This document shows, piece by piece, positions 51,885 to 61,009 of a stretch of DNA of 64,000 nt (the first letter of the stretch is position 1; each line of letters starts with the position of its first letter). The position numbers were made by a program, and so were the translations under genes. The notes under the pieces were generated by a model, which did not search any database, was not told where the DNA came from, and worked only from the letters and a program-made list of their open reading frames with translations. The stretch spans positions 141,816 through 205,815 of the forward strand of contig PHFB01000002.1 in the NCBI GenBank assembly GCA_002841355.1. The letters run 5' to 3'. Origin of the DNA: Actinobacteria bacterium HGW-Actinobacteria-1. Its GTDB lineage: Bacteria > Actinomycetota > Coriobacteriia > Anaerosomatales > Anaerosomataceae.

Positions 51885-52628
51885 ATGGACACGGCTTTCT
51901 GGTCCGCATGGTGGTGGCCGGCGCTTACGGCGACGCTCGGATTCGTGTACGTCGGTTTGCTCGTGAAGCAGTGGTACGAGCGCCGCAAGCCCCATCAGCT
52001 GGCCTGGGCGGTCGGCTTCCTGTTCTATGCGGTCGCGGCCGTCATGGAGGCAGTCTCTGAGCTGACCGGGACGTGGGATCCAACCGTGTATCGCATCTAC
52101 ATGGTGCTTGCCGCGTCGATGGTCGGGTTTCTCGGTCTGGGCACGCTCTATCTCATCACCAAGAAGAAGACGCTCGGCAACATCTACCTGGTGTTCAACC
52201 TGATCGCACTCGGCGTGTTCCTCTACGGCGTCTTTACGACCACGCTCATCACCGAGAACCTGGTCGCCGGCATCACGGTCGGCGGCTCGGCGCTTGGTGA
52301 GAGCATGTCGTTTCCGCGCGCGATGAGCTTCGCGTTCAACATCCCGGGTTCGCTTCTGTTGCTTGGCGGCTCGGCGTGGTCGGTCGTGAAGTTCTGGCCC
52401 AAGCCCGAGTACCGCTACCGCTCGTGGGCGAACGTGCTCATCTTCGTGGGAACCCTCATCATCGCGGGCGCCGGCTCCATGGCGCGGGCGGGTCAGACCG
52501 TTGGCCTGTATCCGGGCGAGATGGTTGCCTCCGCGCTGTTGCTTTGGGGCTTCCTGAAGGCCGGCACGCTGCAGAAGGGCGCCGAGGCGATCAAGGCGCG
52601 TCGGGCGGGCGATCAGCCCTCCTCGTAA
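51885..52628 (+). CDS. Seven-helix membrane protein
   Basis: A protein of 247 residues from ATG after GAGGAGG. Seven hydrophobic helices are evident (ALTATLGFVYVGLLV to MVASALLLWGFLKAG). No known family recognised. Its stop overlaps the convergent Crp/Fnr gene by 16 bp. Confidence 0.65.
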   Translation: MDTAFWSAWWWPALTATLGFVYVGLLVKQWYERRKPHQLAWAVGFLFYAVAAVMEAVSELTGTWDPTVYRIYMVLAASMVGFLGLGTLYLITKKKTLGNIYLVFNLIALGVFLYGVFTTTLITENLVAGITVGGSALGESMSFPRAMSFAFNIPGSLLLLGGSAWSVVKFWPKPEYRYRSWANVLIFVGTLIIAGAGSMARAGQTVGLYPGEMVASALLLWGFLKAGTLQKGAEAIKARRAGDQPSS

Positions 52629-53329
52629 CCGCTTCCAAGGCGCGCAAGCGCTCCAACATCGAACACGATGACGTCGGCGCCCCTCACGGCGACGACGTCA
52701 TCGTCGCGTAGGCGGGCGAACGCGCGTGATAGCGTTTCGGGAACCGTGCCGAGCGACGCCGCCAGCTCGGCCTTGCTCATGCCGAGTGAGACCTTCAGCC
52801 CCTCGGGGGTCGCTTCGCCAACGGCGAGCGCACGCTGGAAGAGGTAGCGAGCGAGGCGACCGGGGACGTCGAGCGCGAGCGTCTGTACGACGGCCGTGAG
52901 GTTCACGACCCGTGATGCGAGGTCGGCGATGAGGCTGCGGGCGACGACGGGTTCCTCGGCCATGAGGGCGAAGAGCGCCTCGCGGTCGAGCCAGGCGACG
53001 GTCGCGTCGGTGGCGGCCTCGACGTTCGCGGGGTTGCGTCCGCCCGCGAGCGCGGCGACGGCCACGAACGGCTCGCCGGACTCCACCGTCTCGAGCGTGA
53101 TGCTGCGGCCATCCGCCTGCAGGTGGAAGACGCGCGCCTTCCCCGAGACGATCACGCCGAGCCGCCCTGCGGGCTCGCCCTCGACCGCGAGTTGCGTCCC
53201 GCGCGTCGCTTGCTGCACCTGCGCGGCAAGCGCGAGTCGCGCAATCGCGTCCGCACTTGCGGCGCGCCACAACCGGCATGCGGTGAACGCGGCCAGTACG
53301 TCGGGTCGGGGGGTTTCGCTCGGCACCAT
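52613..53329 (-). CDS. Crp/Fnr-family regulator, HcpR-like by context
   Basis: A protein of 238 residues; the ATG at 53329 follows GAGGAGG. It has a cyclic-nucleotide-binding-type beta roll (QLAVEGEPAGRLGVIVSGKARVFHLQADGRSI ... EPFVAVAALAGG) and a helix-turn-helix (GMSKAELAASLGTVPETLSRAFARLRDDDVV). No N-terminal Cys cluster as in FNR. It is divergent from the NOSP-ferredoxin-Hcp operon with a TTGAC-N4-GTCAA site between, as for HcpR, a nitrosative-stress regulator. The HcpR role is inferred. Confidence 0.85.
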   Translation of the reverse strand: MVPSETPRPDVLAAFTACRLWRAASADAIARLALAAQVQQATRGTQLAVEGEPAGRLGVIVSGKARVFHLQADGRSITLETVESGEPFVAVAALAGGRNPANVEAATDATVAWLDREALFALMAEEPVVARSLIADLASRVVNLTAVVQTLALDVPGRLARYLFQRALAVGEATPEGLKVSLGMSKAELAASLGTVPETLSRAFARLRDDDVVAVRGADVIVFDVGALARLGSGYEEG

Positions 53330-53359
53330 GAGCCTCCTCGGCAAAGTCACCTGCCGATT

Positions 53360-53401
53360 TTGACATGAGTCAAGGTTCGCCGCGAACCGTGGGGGTACAG
53401 T
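53360..53401 (+). promoter_or_regulatory. Crp/Fnr-type operator and promoter
   Basis: TTGACATGAGTCAA (53360-53373) is a perfect TTGAC-N4-GTCAA palindrome. A -10-like TACAGT is at 53396-53401, so its start would be near 53408, 41.5 bp from the palindrome centre, the class II FNR activation geometry. A second palindrome GGTTCG-N3-CGAACC lies at 53374-53388. Confidence 0.65.
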
Positions 53402-53442
53402 CTGCCCAGTCGAGGAAAGGAATGTGCGTGGGGGAATCCAGC

Positions 53443-53874
53443 ATGGCCGAGAAGTTCCAGGCGCGTATGGCGGACAAACAGGTCCGCAAAGACACGCGCA
53501 CCCTTGGCGATTTCGTTGGCATCTACTGCAAGGGCAACCACAGCGACCGTGTTCGCACCCCGCTTGTGAGCGACGCTGCTGTCCTTGGCGTGTACGACTC
53601 GGGCACTCCGGTGCTGTGCGACGAATGTGCCGAGCATCTCCGCTATGCCGAGAAGCGCCGCGCGTTCTGCCCTAAGGACCCAAAGCCATTCTGTGCCCAT
53701 TGCGACACGCACTGCTACAAGTCTGACGAGCGTGCGTGGCAGCAGCAGATGATGCGCTTCAGCGGGCCCCGCTCGGCGCTCCACGGCTACGCGATCGAAG
53801 GCATCAAACACGCGCTCGAAGCGCGCAAGTACCGCAAACAGGCCGGCACGTCCGGCGCGAGGAAGGAATCCTGA
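53443..53874 (+). CDS. NOSP (nitrous-oxide-stimulated promoter)-family zinc protein
   Basis: A protein of 143 residues; the ATG at 53443 follows TGGGGGA (an in-frame GTG at 53428 is possible). Cysteines occur as GIYCKGNH, LCDECAEHLRYAEKRRAFCPKDPKPFCAHCDTHCYK, matching the NOSP family. It is overlapped by the ferredoxin gene (TGATG). Role unknown; associated with nitrosative or anaerobic respiration genes. Confidence 0.8.
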   Translation: MAEKFQARMADKQVRKDTRTLGDFVGIYCKGNHSDRVRTPLVSDAAVLGVYDSGTPVLCDECAEHLRYAEKRRAFCPKDPKPFCAHCDTHCYKSDERAWQQQMMRFSGPRSALHGYAIEGIKHALEARKYRKQAGTSGARKES

Positions 53875-54260
53875 TGACCACCACCATCACCCGACAGATC
53901 GTCCACATCGACGAAGCGCTCTGCACCGGCTGCGGCCTGTGTGTGTCGCCATGCGCCGAGGGCGCCATCGTCATCGAGAACGGCAAGGCGAAGGTCGTGC
54001 GCGAAGAACTGTGCGATGGCGCCGGGTTCTGCCTGGGCGTCTGCCCCACCGGTGCGCTCACCATTAAGACGCGCGAGACGGTGCCCTTCGATCACGAGGC
54101 CGCCGAGGAGATCGTGGCCGAGAAGCTCAAGACGTACATCCCGCAGGCGTGCTACGTGTGCGGTACGGACGAGGATCATGCGCCGCTTCTGCCGGTGCGC
54201 ACCCAAGGGAATAGCACCTGGGTGTGCACGCGGTGCTTGCCTTCGCTGATTCACGGGTAA
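53874..54260 (+). CDS. 4Fe-4S ferredoxin
   Basis: A protein of 128 residues. Two four-iron cluster motifs are CTGCGLCVSPC and CDGAGFCLGVCP (the second a variant CxxxGxCxxxCP), followed by extra cysteines (ACYVCGTDE, WVCTRCLP), perhaps a zinc or third site. It overlaps the NOSP gene and likely hands electrons to Hcp downstream. Confidence 0.85.
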   Translation: MTTTITRQIVHIDEALCTGCGLCVSPCAEGAIVIENGKAKVVREELCDGAGFCLGVCPTGALTIKTRETVPFDHEAAEEIVAEKLKTYIPQACYVCGTDEDHAPLLPVRTQGNSTWVCTRCLPSLIHG

Positions 54261-54471
54261 GGGGTGGGGGCGCGACGCTTCGCGGTACAGATCTCCGGCT
54301 CAAACAGTCCTCGCCGGGGGCCCTCGGCGGCGCGAACGCTTCGCGTTCTCGCCACCTTCCCCGGCTGCGGAACTCGCCGGAGACCCGCACCGCAAATCGT
54401 CGCGACAGCGCCTCACGCAACAGAGGCAGACAACACGTGCCCATCCGGGTTGGAAAAAGGAGTGAAGACCT

Positions 54472-56109
54472 ATGTTCTGCAATCAATGTGAACAGACCAA
54501 CAAAGGTGTTGGGTGCACGACCGTTGGGGTGTGCGGCAAGACCGCTGATGTGGCGGCGCTGCAGGACCTCGTGGTGCACCAGGTGAAGGGGATCGCGGCG
54601 ATCGCGGTCGCTGGCGCGAAGGTCGGCGTCGTCGATCACGACGCCGATGTGTACACCACGCAGGCGCTCTTCACCACGGTCACCAACGTCGACTTCGACG
54701 CCGAGCATCTGGCGGGTGTCATCCGCGAGGGCGCGGCCGTAAAGGCAGCGCTGCTGGCGAAGGTCGAAGCAGCCGGTGGCGTCGTGGATGCAAGCGACCC
54801 GGCGGTCGCGTTCGGGCCGTCAAGCGACCTCGCGGAGCTTGTCGCGCAGGGCGAAGCCGTGGGGCTCTTCTCGGACCGCAGGCGTGACGAGAACGTGCAG
54901 GCGCTGCAGCAGACCGCCGTTTACGGCCTCAAGGGCATCGCGGCGTACGCGGACCACGCGCGCGTCCTCGGTCACGAAAACCCGGACGTCTACGCGTTCA
55001 TGCACGAGCTCTTGGCAGCGCTCTCCGACACGAGCCTCGACCTGAACGACTGGGTCGCGCTCACGCTCAAGACCGGCGAGGTCAACCTGTGGGTCATGGA
55101 GCTGCTCGACGCGGCGAACACCGGCGCGTACGGGCATCCGGTTCCCACCTCGGTCCCGCTCGGCCATCGTCCCAACAAGGCGATCGTGGTCTCGGGACAT
55201 GACCTCAAGGATATCAAGGAGCTCCTGGAGCAGACCGAGGGCCTTGGCATCGACATCTACACGCACGGCGAGATGCTGCCGGCGCACGGCTACCCGGAGC
55301 TCAAGAAGTACCCGCACTTCTACGGGCACTACGGCACGGCGTGGCAGAACCAGCGCAAGGAGTTCGACGCATTCCCGGGCGCCATCCTCATGACGACCAA
55401 CTGCATCCAGAACCCGCGTGACACGTACGCCGACAACATCTTCGCGACAGGCCGAGTGGCGCACCCGAACGCGATCCACGTCGACAACGGCGACTTCAAG
55501 GCCGTCATCGACCGCGCACTCGAGCTCCCCGGCTTCACCGACGAGTTTGACGGCGGCTCCGTCATGGTCGGCTTCGGCCGCAACGCGGTGCTCTCGGTGG
55601 CCCCGACCGTCATCGAGGCCGTGAAGTCCGGCGCAATCAAGCACTTCTTCCTCGTGGGTGGATGCGACGGCGCCAAGCCGGGTCGCAGCTACTACACCGA
55701 CTTCGTGGAGGAGGCTCCTGCCGACACGATCGTCCTCACGCTCGCGTGCGGGAAGTTCCGCTTCTTCGACAAGCAGCTTGGTGACATCGGCGGCATCCCG
55801 CGCCTGCTCGACGTGGGCCAGTGCAACGACGCCTACAGCGCCATCAAGATCGCCGTCGCGCTTGCCGAGGCGTTCGAGGTCGGCGTGAACGAGTTGCCGC
55901 TTTCGATGATCCTGTCGTGGTACGAGCAGAAGGCTGTCGCGATCCTGCTGACGCTGCTCCACCTCGGCATCACCGACATCCGCCTCGGACCCACCCTGCC
56001 GGCGTTCATCACGCCCGCGGTGCTCCAGGTGCTCGTCGACAACTTCGATATCAAGCCGATCGGTGCCACCGCTGCCGAGGACCTCGCAACGATCCTCGGT
56101 GCGGCGTGA
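54472..56109 (+). CDS. hcp: Hybrid-cluster protein / hydroxylamine reductase
   Basis: A protein of 545 residues; the ATG follows AAAAAGGAG. The N-terminal cluster motif is CNQCEQTNKGVGCTTVGVCGK. Cluster-binding blocks HGEMLPAHGYPELKKY, TTNCIQNP, LVGGCDGAKPGRSYYTDF, LACGKFRF and GQCNDAYSAIKIAVALA are all intact. Hcp reduces NO or hydroxylamine in anaerobes. A 211-bp gap to the ferredoxin gene holds only small hairpins and no clear second operator. Confidence 0.95.
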   Translation: MFCNQCEQTNKGVGCTTVGVCGKTADVAALQDLVVHQVKGIAAIAVAGAKVGVVDHDADVYTTQALFTTVTNVDFDAEHLAGVIREGAAVKAALLAKVEAAGGVVDASDPAVAFGPSSDLAELVAQGEAVGLFSDRRRDENVQALQQTAVYGLKGIAAYADHARVLGHENPDVYAFMHELLAALSDTSLDLNDWVALTLKTGEVNLWVMELLDAANTGAYGHPVPTSVPLGHRPNKAIVVSGHDLKDIKELLEQTEGLGIDIYTHGEMLPAHGYPELKKYPHFYGHYGTAWQNQRKEFDAFPGAILMTTNCIQNPRDTYADNIFATGRVAHPNAIHVDNGDFKAVIDRALELPGFTDEFDGGSVMVGFGRNAVLSVAPTVIEAVKSGAIKHFFLVGGCDGAKPGRSYYTDFVEEAPADTIVLTLACGKFRFFDKQLGDIGGIPRLLDVGQCNDAYSAIKIAVALAEAFEVGVNELPLSMILSWYEQKAVAILLTLLHLGITDIRLGPTLPAFITPAVLQVLVDNFDIKPIGATAAEDLATILGAA

Positions 56110-56432
56110 GCGAGTTCGAGACCGTTGAGACTCCGGAGACGGCGGCCCCTTCGCGGGGCCGCCGGATTCTGGTTCGCGTGCTTCTCGGCATAGGCTGGAC
56201 GATCGCGACGCTCGTGGCGCTCGGCATCGTGCTGTATCTCTTCGGCGGCATGTGGGTGCGCACGCCCGAGATGCGCGCTGCGTATAGCGACCTTGTGGCG
56301 AGCGGGCAGCAGCCGGCCATCGAGCGCACGCTGGTCGTTCCGATCCCCGGTTGCGTGTGCCACAGCGACGACCCCGTGCTGCAGGCGCAGCACTCAACGC
56401 GGCATATCCGCGACTGCTTCACCTGCCACTAG
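56106..56432 (+). CDS. Membrane-anchored c-type haem protein
   Basis: A protein of 108 residues; GTG overlaps the Hcp stop (GTGA). One helix (VLLGIGWTIATLVALGIVLYLFGG) and an outside domain with VCH (CVCHSDD) and, as the very last residues, a haem motif CFTCH. The terminal CxxCH is unusual. The overlap suggests it delivers electrons to or from Hcp across the membrane, which is inference. Confidence 0.7.
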   Translation: MSEFETVETPETAAPSRGRRILVRVLLGIGWTIATLVALGIVLYLFGGMWVRTPEMRAAYSDLVASGQQPAIERTLVVPIPGCVCHSDDPVLQAQHSTRHIRDCFTCH

Positions 56433-56493
56433 CGCGAAGGGTCCGATCGCGGTGTAAGCTTGATCGACGTGTCGGTCTTGGCCGAGGAGTGAA

Positions 56494-57882
56494 GTGCTCA
56501 AACGCGTGCGAGAGCTGCTGTTGATCGCCTCCGCGGTCGGTCTCGCGCTGATCGCGTTCTCGCTTGCCGCGCACTCATCGTTCGCCGTTGGGCCTGTGAC
56601 CGTCGGCGCTACATTCCACCCGGGCGTCGGTCGCACCAGGCTTGCACTGCCGCCATTCGGCTCCGTCGACGCACGCACGCACGACGCACCGGTGCGTGTT
56701 GAGCTGCGCCTCGAGGACGTCGCCATCACCGAAGTCCAGCGCTGGGTTGCCGAGGGTGTGCCCACCGGAGACACCCTCGACACCCTGCGCTCACAACTCA
56801 TGTCGGGCCTCAGGCTCACGTACGCGCTGGGAGTCATCGCCGCGGCATTCACCTGCGGCCTTGTCCTGCTCGCGGCGCGGATGAAGCCACGCAGGGCAGC
56901 ACTCGTGATCGGTACGCTTACGGTGGCGATGATAGTGGTGGGCGTGTGGGGAGCGCTCGCGTTCGACGAGCGGGCATTCTCACAGCCGACGTATCGCGGA
57001 GCGCTCACGTACGCGCCCGGACTCGTATCCACCGTGCAGGCGCGCCTCGTGAACGTCGGCGAGCTGCGGGACACCGTGCGCGCGGTCGCGGGAGATCTGG
57101 CCTCCTACTACGGCACGTCGCAGGTCTTCGCTTCGGGCGGGGCGATGCCGAACACCATTCGCGTGCTGCACATCTCGGACACGCACCTCGACCCTGTGGG
57201 CGGGGAGCTCGCCATCCAGCTCGCGGACGCCTTCGACGTCGCGTTCGTGCTCCACACTGGCGACATCAACGTATACGGAACCTCTTTTGAGGCTTCGGCC
57301 GCGGTCGCAGCGCTGGATACGTCTCGGCCGCTCGTGTTCGTGCCCGGCAATCATGACTCGCCCGAGATCACGCGCGCTCTCGCCGGGCTTGAAGGCGTCA
57401 CGGTGCTGGAGAACACGTCGACCGTGGTCGCCGACCTGCGCGTGTTCGGAGCGCCCGATCCGGTCAGCCGAGACTTCAGCGTTGAGCCGGACAAGCAGCA
57501 GATGGCTCTGCTGGCCGAGAAGGCAGCCGCCTCCCTGAGGGCGGCGATCTCATCCGCCGGCAAGAAGCCCGATATCATCGCGGTGCACAACCCTGCGATG
57601 CAGCAACCGTTCGCAGGCCTGGCACCGATTGTCCTGAGCGGCCACACGCACACGCCAGCGCTCGTCTTCCGTGACGACACCTGGTGGCTGAACGCCGGGA
57701 CGACAGGGGGAGTTGCGTTTGGTGGCCCCGACGGTTCGCAGACTGCCTACTCGGCAGCGGTGCTCTACTTCTCCGACTCGCTGCCGCACAGGCTGGTCGC
57801 CATCGATCGCATCGAGGTCAATGGTGTGACGCGTGAGACGTCGCTCAAGCGCACGACGATCGAGCCCGAGCCAGCACCGTAG
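56494..57882 (+). CDS. Membrane metallophosphoesterase
   Basis: A protein of 462 residues from GTG after GAGGAG. Helices at residues 1-28 and 105-155 anchor it. The phosphoesterase core has DTHLDP (VLHISDTHLD), GDINVYG (HTGDIN), GNHDSPE, VHNPA and SGHTHTPA, the complete five-motif set, so it is catalytically plausible. Outer domain residues 30-105 are unassigned. The substrate is unknown. Confidence 0.85.
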   Translation: MLKRVRELLLIASAVGLALIAFSLAAHSSFAVGPVTVGATFHPGVGRTRLALPPFGSVDARTHDAPVRVELRLEDVAITEVQRWVAEGVPTGDTLDTLRSQLMSGLRLTYALGVIAAAFTCGLVLLAARMKPRRAALVIGTLTVAMIVVGVWGALAFDERAFSQPTYRGALTYAPGLVSTVQARLVNVGELRDTVRAVAGDLASYYGTSQVFASGGAMPNTIRVLHISDTHLDPVGGELAIQLADAFDVAFVLHTGDINVYGTSFEASAAVAALDTSRPLVFVPGNHDSPEITRALAGLEGVTVLENTSTVVADLRVFGAPDPVSRDFSVEPDKQQMALLAEKAAASLRAAISSAGKKPDIIAVHNPAMQQPFAGLAPIVLSGHTHTPALVFRDDTWWLNAGTTGGVAFGGPDGSQTAYSAAVLYFSDSLPHRLVAIDRIEVNGVTRETSLKRTTIEPEPAP

Positions 57883-57993
57883 CATGAGCGTCCTGAACCC
57901 CGCGTCACGAGGCCGCCCCTGCGGTATCATTACCGGAAGAACGCCCGCGCCGCCGCACGGCGCGCCGATACCGCCGCTACCGCTGGAGGAGCG

Positions 57994-59685
57994 ATGCCGC
58001 AGCTCATCGAGCACGTGCAGCACCTTGCCGAGACGATCGGCCCGCGCCCGGCGACGACCGATGCCGAGGTAGAAGCCGCCAATTACATCGACGACGTCTT
58101 CCGTGCTCGCGGCCTTGAGGTCGAGCACCAGGAGTTCGACTGCCCCCGCACGTACGCATGGGCGTTCGTTGCGTATCACTTCCTTACGCTGGGCGCGGCC
58201 GTTCTGTCGCGCTGGTTCGGCTGGCCAGCGTTCCTGATAGCGGTCGCCTCGGCGGTGCTCATGTGGTTCGATCTCGACACGCGTTGGGGACTCAGCAATC
58301 TCATGCCGAAGGGGCCGAGCCAGAATGTGATTGCTCGGCACGTCCCGAAGGCTCGACGCAACGAGCGCATCAAGCGGGTCGTGATCGTCGCGCACTACGA
58401 TTCGGCCAAGTCGTCGCTCGCGTTCAGCCCCGGCATGGTGAAGAACTTCGGTCTCACCTTCGCGCTCATGAAGTGGCTTACCTTCGTCACGCCAGCCGTC
58501 ATCTTCGTCTCGGCGCTGCCCTGGACGAAGGGGTGGAAGCCGTGGAGCTGGTACGCAACCCTCGCGGTTGCCGCCTACCTGCTCATCCCGCTCTTCATCA
58601 ACGTCCACCGCGAGCTGTTCATGCACGCGGTGGACGGTGCGAACGACAACGCTTCGGGCGTCGCGGCGATGCTCGGCGTCATGGAGCTCACGGTGCCCGA
58701 GCCCGAGTCGGAGCCGTCGCGCTACGTGCCAGAGCCGCCGGTGCGGCGCACCCCCGAGGTCGCGGTCGAAGCCGACGTCGTCCTCGACGACGCGCTGCTC
58801 TCGTATACGCCTATCGCGCCAGCCGCCGATGAGATCCGGCGCTCGTCGCTCGGCAGCTTCGGCGATGTCGATTGGGATGCCGAGGAGCCTGCGCGTCCAT
58901 CGTCCGGTCAGGCGAGTTTCGACCTTGGCGACACTGCCGGCTGGGACGTGCTTGCCGATGAACCCCGACCTGCGGCGCCCGCGCCTACGCCAGCACCCAC
59001 CGAGCCCGAGCGGGCCGAGAAGCACGGCCTGCGCGATTGGCTTGGCCTGGGAGGCAACTTCGACGCGCGTCATGAAGGCAAGCGCATCGGCCATTGGGAG
59101 AATTTCAGCGACGAAGATGACGATGACGGATTCGGCGTCAAAGGCGGAACCGCCGGCGACGCAGCATTCGAGGACCCGGAATTCGCAGCCAGCGAGGCAG
59201 CCCGCATCAGGCGCCGCGTTACCACCGGCATCGACCGTGCTCTTACGGAGAAGGAAGTCTGGTTCGTCGCAACCGGTGCCGAGGAAGTGGGCACGTGTGG
59301 CATGCAGGCATTCCTCAAGGAGTACGAAGAGGACCTGCGTGACGCGCTCATCATCAACCTCGACAACATCGGTACGGGCGCGCTGCACTGGGTCACGAGC
59401 GAGGGCATGGCACGCCGCTACCATTGCGACCGACGGCTTGCCTCCTCGGCGAAGCGCGTGGCCCGAGAAGAGGACCTGCCGGTACGCGGTCGCGAGTACC
59501 GCGGCTTGTCCACCGACGCGACGCCTGCGCTCGCCCGCGGGTTCAAGGCGATGAGCGTGATGGCATTCGACATCAACGGACGTCTTCCGAACTGGCATTG
59601 GCGGACTGACACGACCGACAACGTGAACCCCGAGAACCTCGAGCTTGCAGCCACGTTCGTGGCGAAGCTGATCCGCGAACTCTAG
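57994..59685 (+). CDS. Membrane M28-family metallopeptidase with large insertion
   Basis: A protein of 563 residues. The M28 metal ligands are His134 and Asp136 (VAHYDSA), Asp214 (VDGANDNASG), Glu430-Glu431 (ATGAEEVG), Asp457 (INLDNIG), and a C-terminal His (NWHWRTD). Two hydrophobic spans lie before His134 (residues 54-92) and two between Asp136 and Asp214 (155-205). Between Asp214 and the Glu pair is an acidic, Pro-rich, probably disordered insert of about 170 residues (240-405). This is a zinc aminopeptidase-like enzyme with membrane anchoring. Confidence 0.82.
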   Translation: MPQLIEHVQHLAETIGPRPATTDAEVEAANYIDDVFRARGLEVEHQEFDCPRTYAWAFVAYHFLTLGAAVLSRWFGWPAFLIAVASAVLMWFDLDTRWGLSNLMPKGPSQNVIARHVPKARRNERIKRVVIVAHYDSAKSSLAFSPGMVKNFGLTFALMKWLTFVTPAVIFVSALPWTKGWKPWSWYATLAVAAYLLIPLFINVHRELFMHAVDGANDNASGVAAMLGVMELTVPEPESEPSRYVPEPPVRRTPEVAVEADVVLDDALLSYTPIAPAADEIRRSSLGSFGDVDWDAEEPARPSSGQASFDLGDTAGWDVLADEPRPAAPAPTPAPTEPERAEKHGLRDWLGLGGNFDARHEGKRIGHWENFSDEDDDDGFGVKGGTAGDAAFEDPEFAASEAARIRRRVTTGIDRALTEKEVWFVATGAEEVGTCGMQAFLKEYEEDLRDALIINLDNIGTGALHWVTSEGMARRYHCDRRLASSAKRVAREEDLPVRGREYRGLSTDATPALARGFKAMSVMAFDINGRLPNWHWRTDTTDNVNPENLELAATFVAKLIREL

Positions 59686-59703
59686 CCCCGGGCGACTGCG
59701 TGC

Positions 59704-59709
59704 TACACT
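59704..59709 (+). promoter_or_regulatory. Probable -10 box TACACT
   Basis: TACACT stands 50 bp before the GGDEF gene and fits the local -10 pattern TA-G/C-A-C/A-T. Confidence 0.35.
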
Positions 59710-59758
59710 CAGTCGTCGCGTGTGCCGTGCCGGGGGCGCTACTTGTACGGAGGGTCGT

Positions 59759-61009
59759 TTGAAGCAAAGCAAGCTCGCGAAGGCGTTCGCTCGCACTGCG
59801 GTCGTCTCGTGGCGTGAACACCCCACTCAGTACGATATCGAGGCCCTGCGCGGCAATATCGAGCGCGTTGGTCTCGTCATCCGCGTGCGCTGGGCGATTG
59901 TCGCCGCGCTGGCGGTCTTCTCGGTGGTCGCTGCGTTCGTCTACGCGCAGGAGGTGCCGTTCCGGCAATTCGTGCAGAACATGACGATTCCGGCGTTCGC
60001 GCTGTGCTTCGTGCTCAGCTACAACACCTTCTACCAGATGACGTACCGCAAGGTCGGTAACGTCGCGTTCCTGAACCAGGCACAGCTCATCTTCGACATC
60101 ATCGTCACGTCGATGCTCGTGTACTACAGCGGCGGAGTGTACTCGTGGTTCTCCTCGATGTACCTGCTCTTCATCCTCGAAGGCGCCTTCATCCTGCCGA
60201 AGAGATGGCACGTATGGATGCTTGTCGTGTTCTCGGCGCTGCTCTACGGTTTCGTCGTCGGCTCCGAGTACCTCGGCTGGATTCCGCACATCGACATGCC
60301 GTTCGTGACGAATCACCTGCAGTCGAACGCTACCTACGTGATGGTTCGCTATCTGTGGAAGGTCACGATGTACGGTGGCGCCGGCACGATCGGTATTCTG
60401 ATGATGCAGCGCATCCACCTCCGCGAGAAGGAACTGCGCGAAAGCTCGTTTGTTGATGAGACTACCGGGCTGTTCAACCGCCCGTACTTCCACCGCGTGC
60501 TCTCGAACGAGATCGAACGCGCGCGCCGCGGAGGTCGCGATCTTGCGATCATGATCGCCGACGTGCACAAGTTCGCCGAGCTCAACCGCGTCTTCGGTCT
60601 CGATGTCGGCGATGAGATCCTGGCTGCGTTGGGCGGCGTGCTTCGCGAAGTCTCGCACGACGAGAGCCTCGATGAGGCGCACGAGCTGCATGTGGCGTGC
60701 CGCGTCGGTGGCGAGGAGATGGCCATCATCGTGCCGCAGTACTCGCGCTACGAGGGAGAGGTCGCGCCTGCCCGCGAGCGCGTGACCGTAATGGCCGAGG
60801 CGTTCCGCTCGCGCGTCGAGGCGATGCGCGTTCGCGGCCTAAGCGTGACCGTGAGCGTCGGTGTGGCTGTGTTCCCGGATGACGGCGACACGTTCGACAC
60901 GCTCGTCGATGCGGCCGATCATGCGCTCTTCGAGGCATCTGCCGCCGGCGGCAACCGTGTCGTAAGCGCCTCCGAGCTTGTCCCGGACCACGAGGACGAC
61001 GAGCTGTGA
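59759..61009 (+). CDS. Membrane GGDEF diguanylate cyclase-like protein
   Basis: A protein of 416 residues from TTG after GGAGGG. Five or six helices (residues 40-215) precede a GGDEF domain: DETTGLFNRPYFHRVL, IMIADVHKFAELN, and the active motif RVGGEEM, where the usual GGDEF is GGEEM, a variant that often remains active. The SVGVAVFPDDG and AADHALFEASAAGGNRV blocks follow. It likely makes cyclic di-GMP. Confidence 0.85.
   Translation: MKQSKLAKAFARTAVVSWREHPTQYDIEALRGNIERVGLVIRVRWAIVAALAVFSVVAAFVYAQEVPFRQFVQNMTIPAFALCFVLSYNTFYQMTYRKVGNVAFLNQAQLIFDIIVTSMLVYYSGGVYSWFSSMYLLFILEGAFILPKRWHVWMLVVFSALLYGFVVGSEYLGWIPHIDMPFVTNHLQSNATYVMVRYLWKVTMYGGAGTIGILMMQRIHLREKELRESSFVDETTGLFNRPYFHRVLSNEIERARRGGRDLAIMIADVHKFAELNRVFGLDVGDEILAALGGVLREVSHDESLDEAHELHVACRVGGEEMAIIVPQYSRYEGEVAPARERVTVMAEAFRSRVEAMRVRGLSVTVSVGVAVFPDDGDTFDTLVDAADHALFEASAAGGNRVVSASELVPDHEDDEL

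Noticed and set aside
54820-56397. Large minus-strand frame of 525 codons opposite hcp
   Set aside because: Composition is Arg/Glu/Val-rich and mirrors the GC-rich codons of hcp; all Hcp motifs are intact on the plus strand, so it is a shadow.
57550-59826. Minus-strand frame of 758 codons opposite the phosphoesterase and peptidase genes
   Set aside because: It covers two well-supported plus-strand genes and has no recognisable domain; a shadow caused by high third-position GC.
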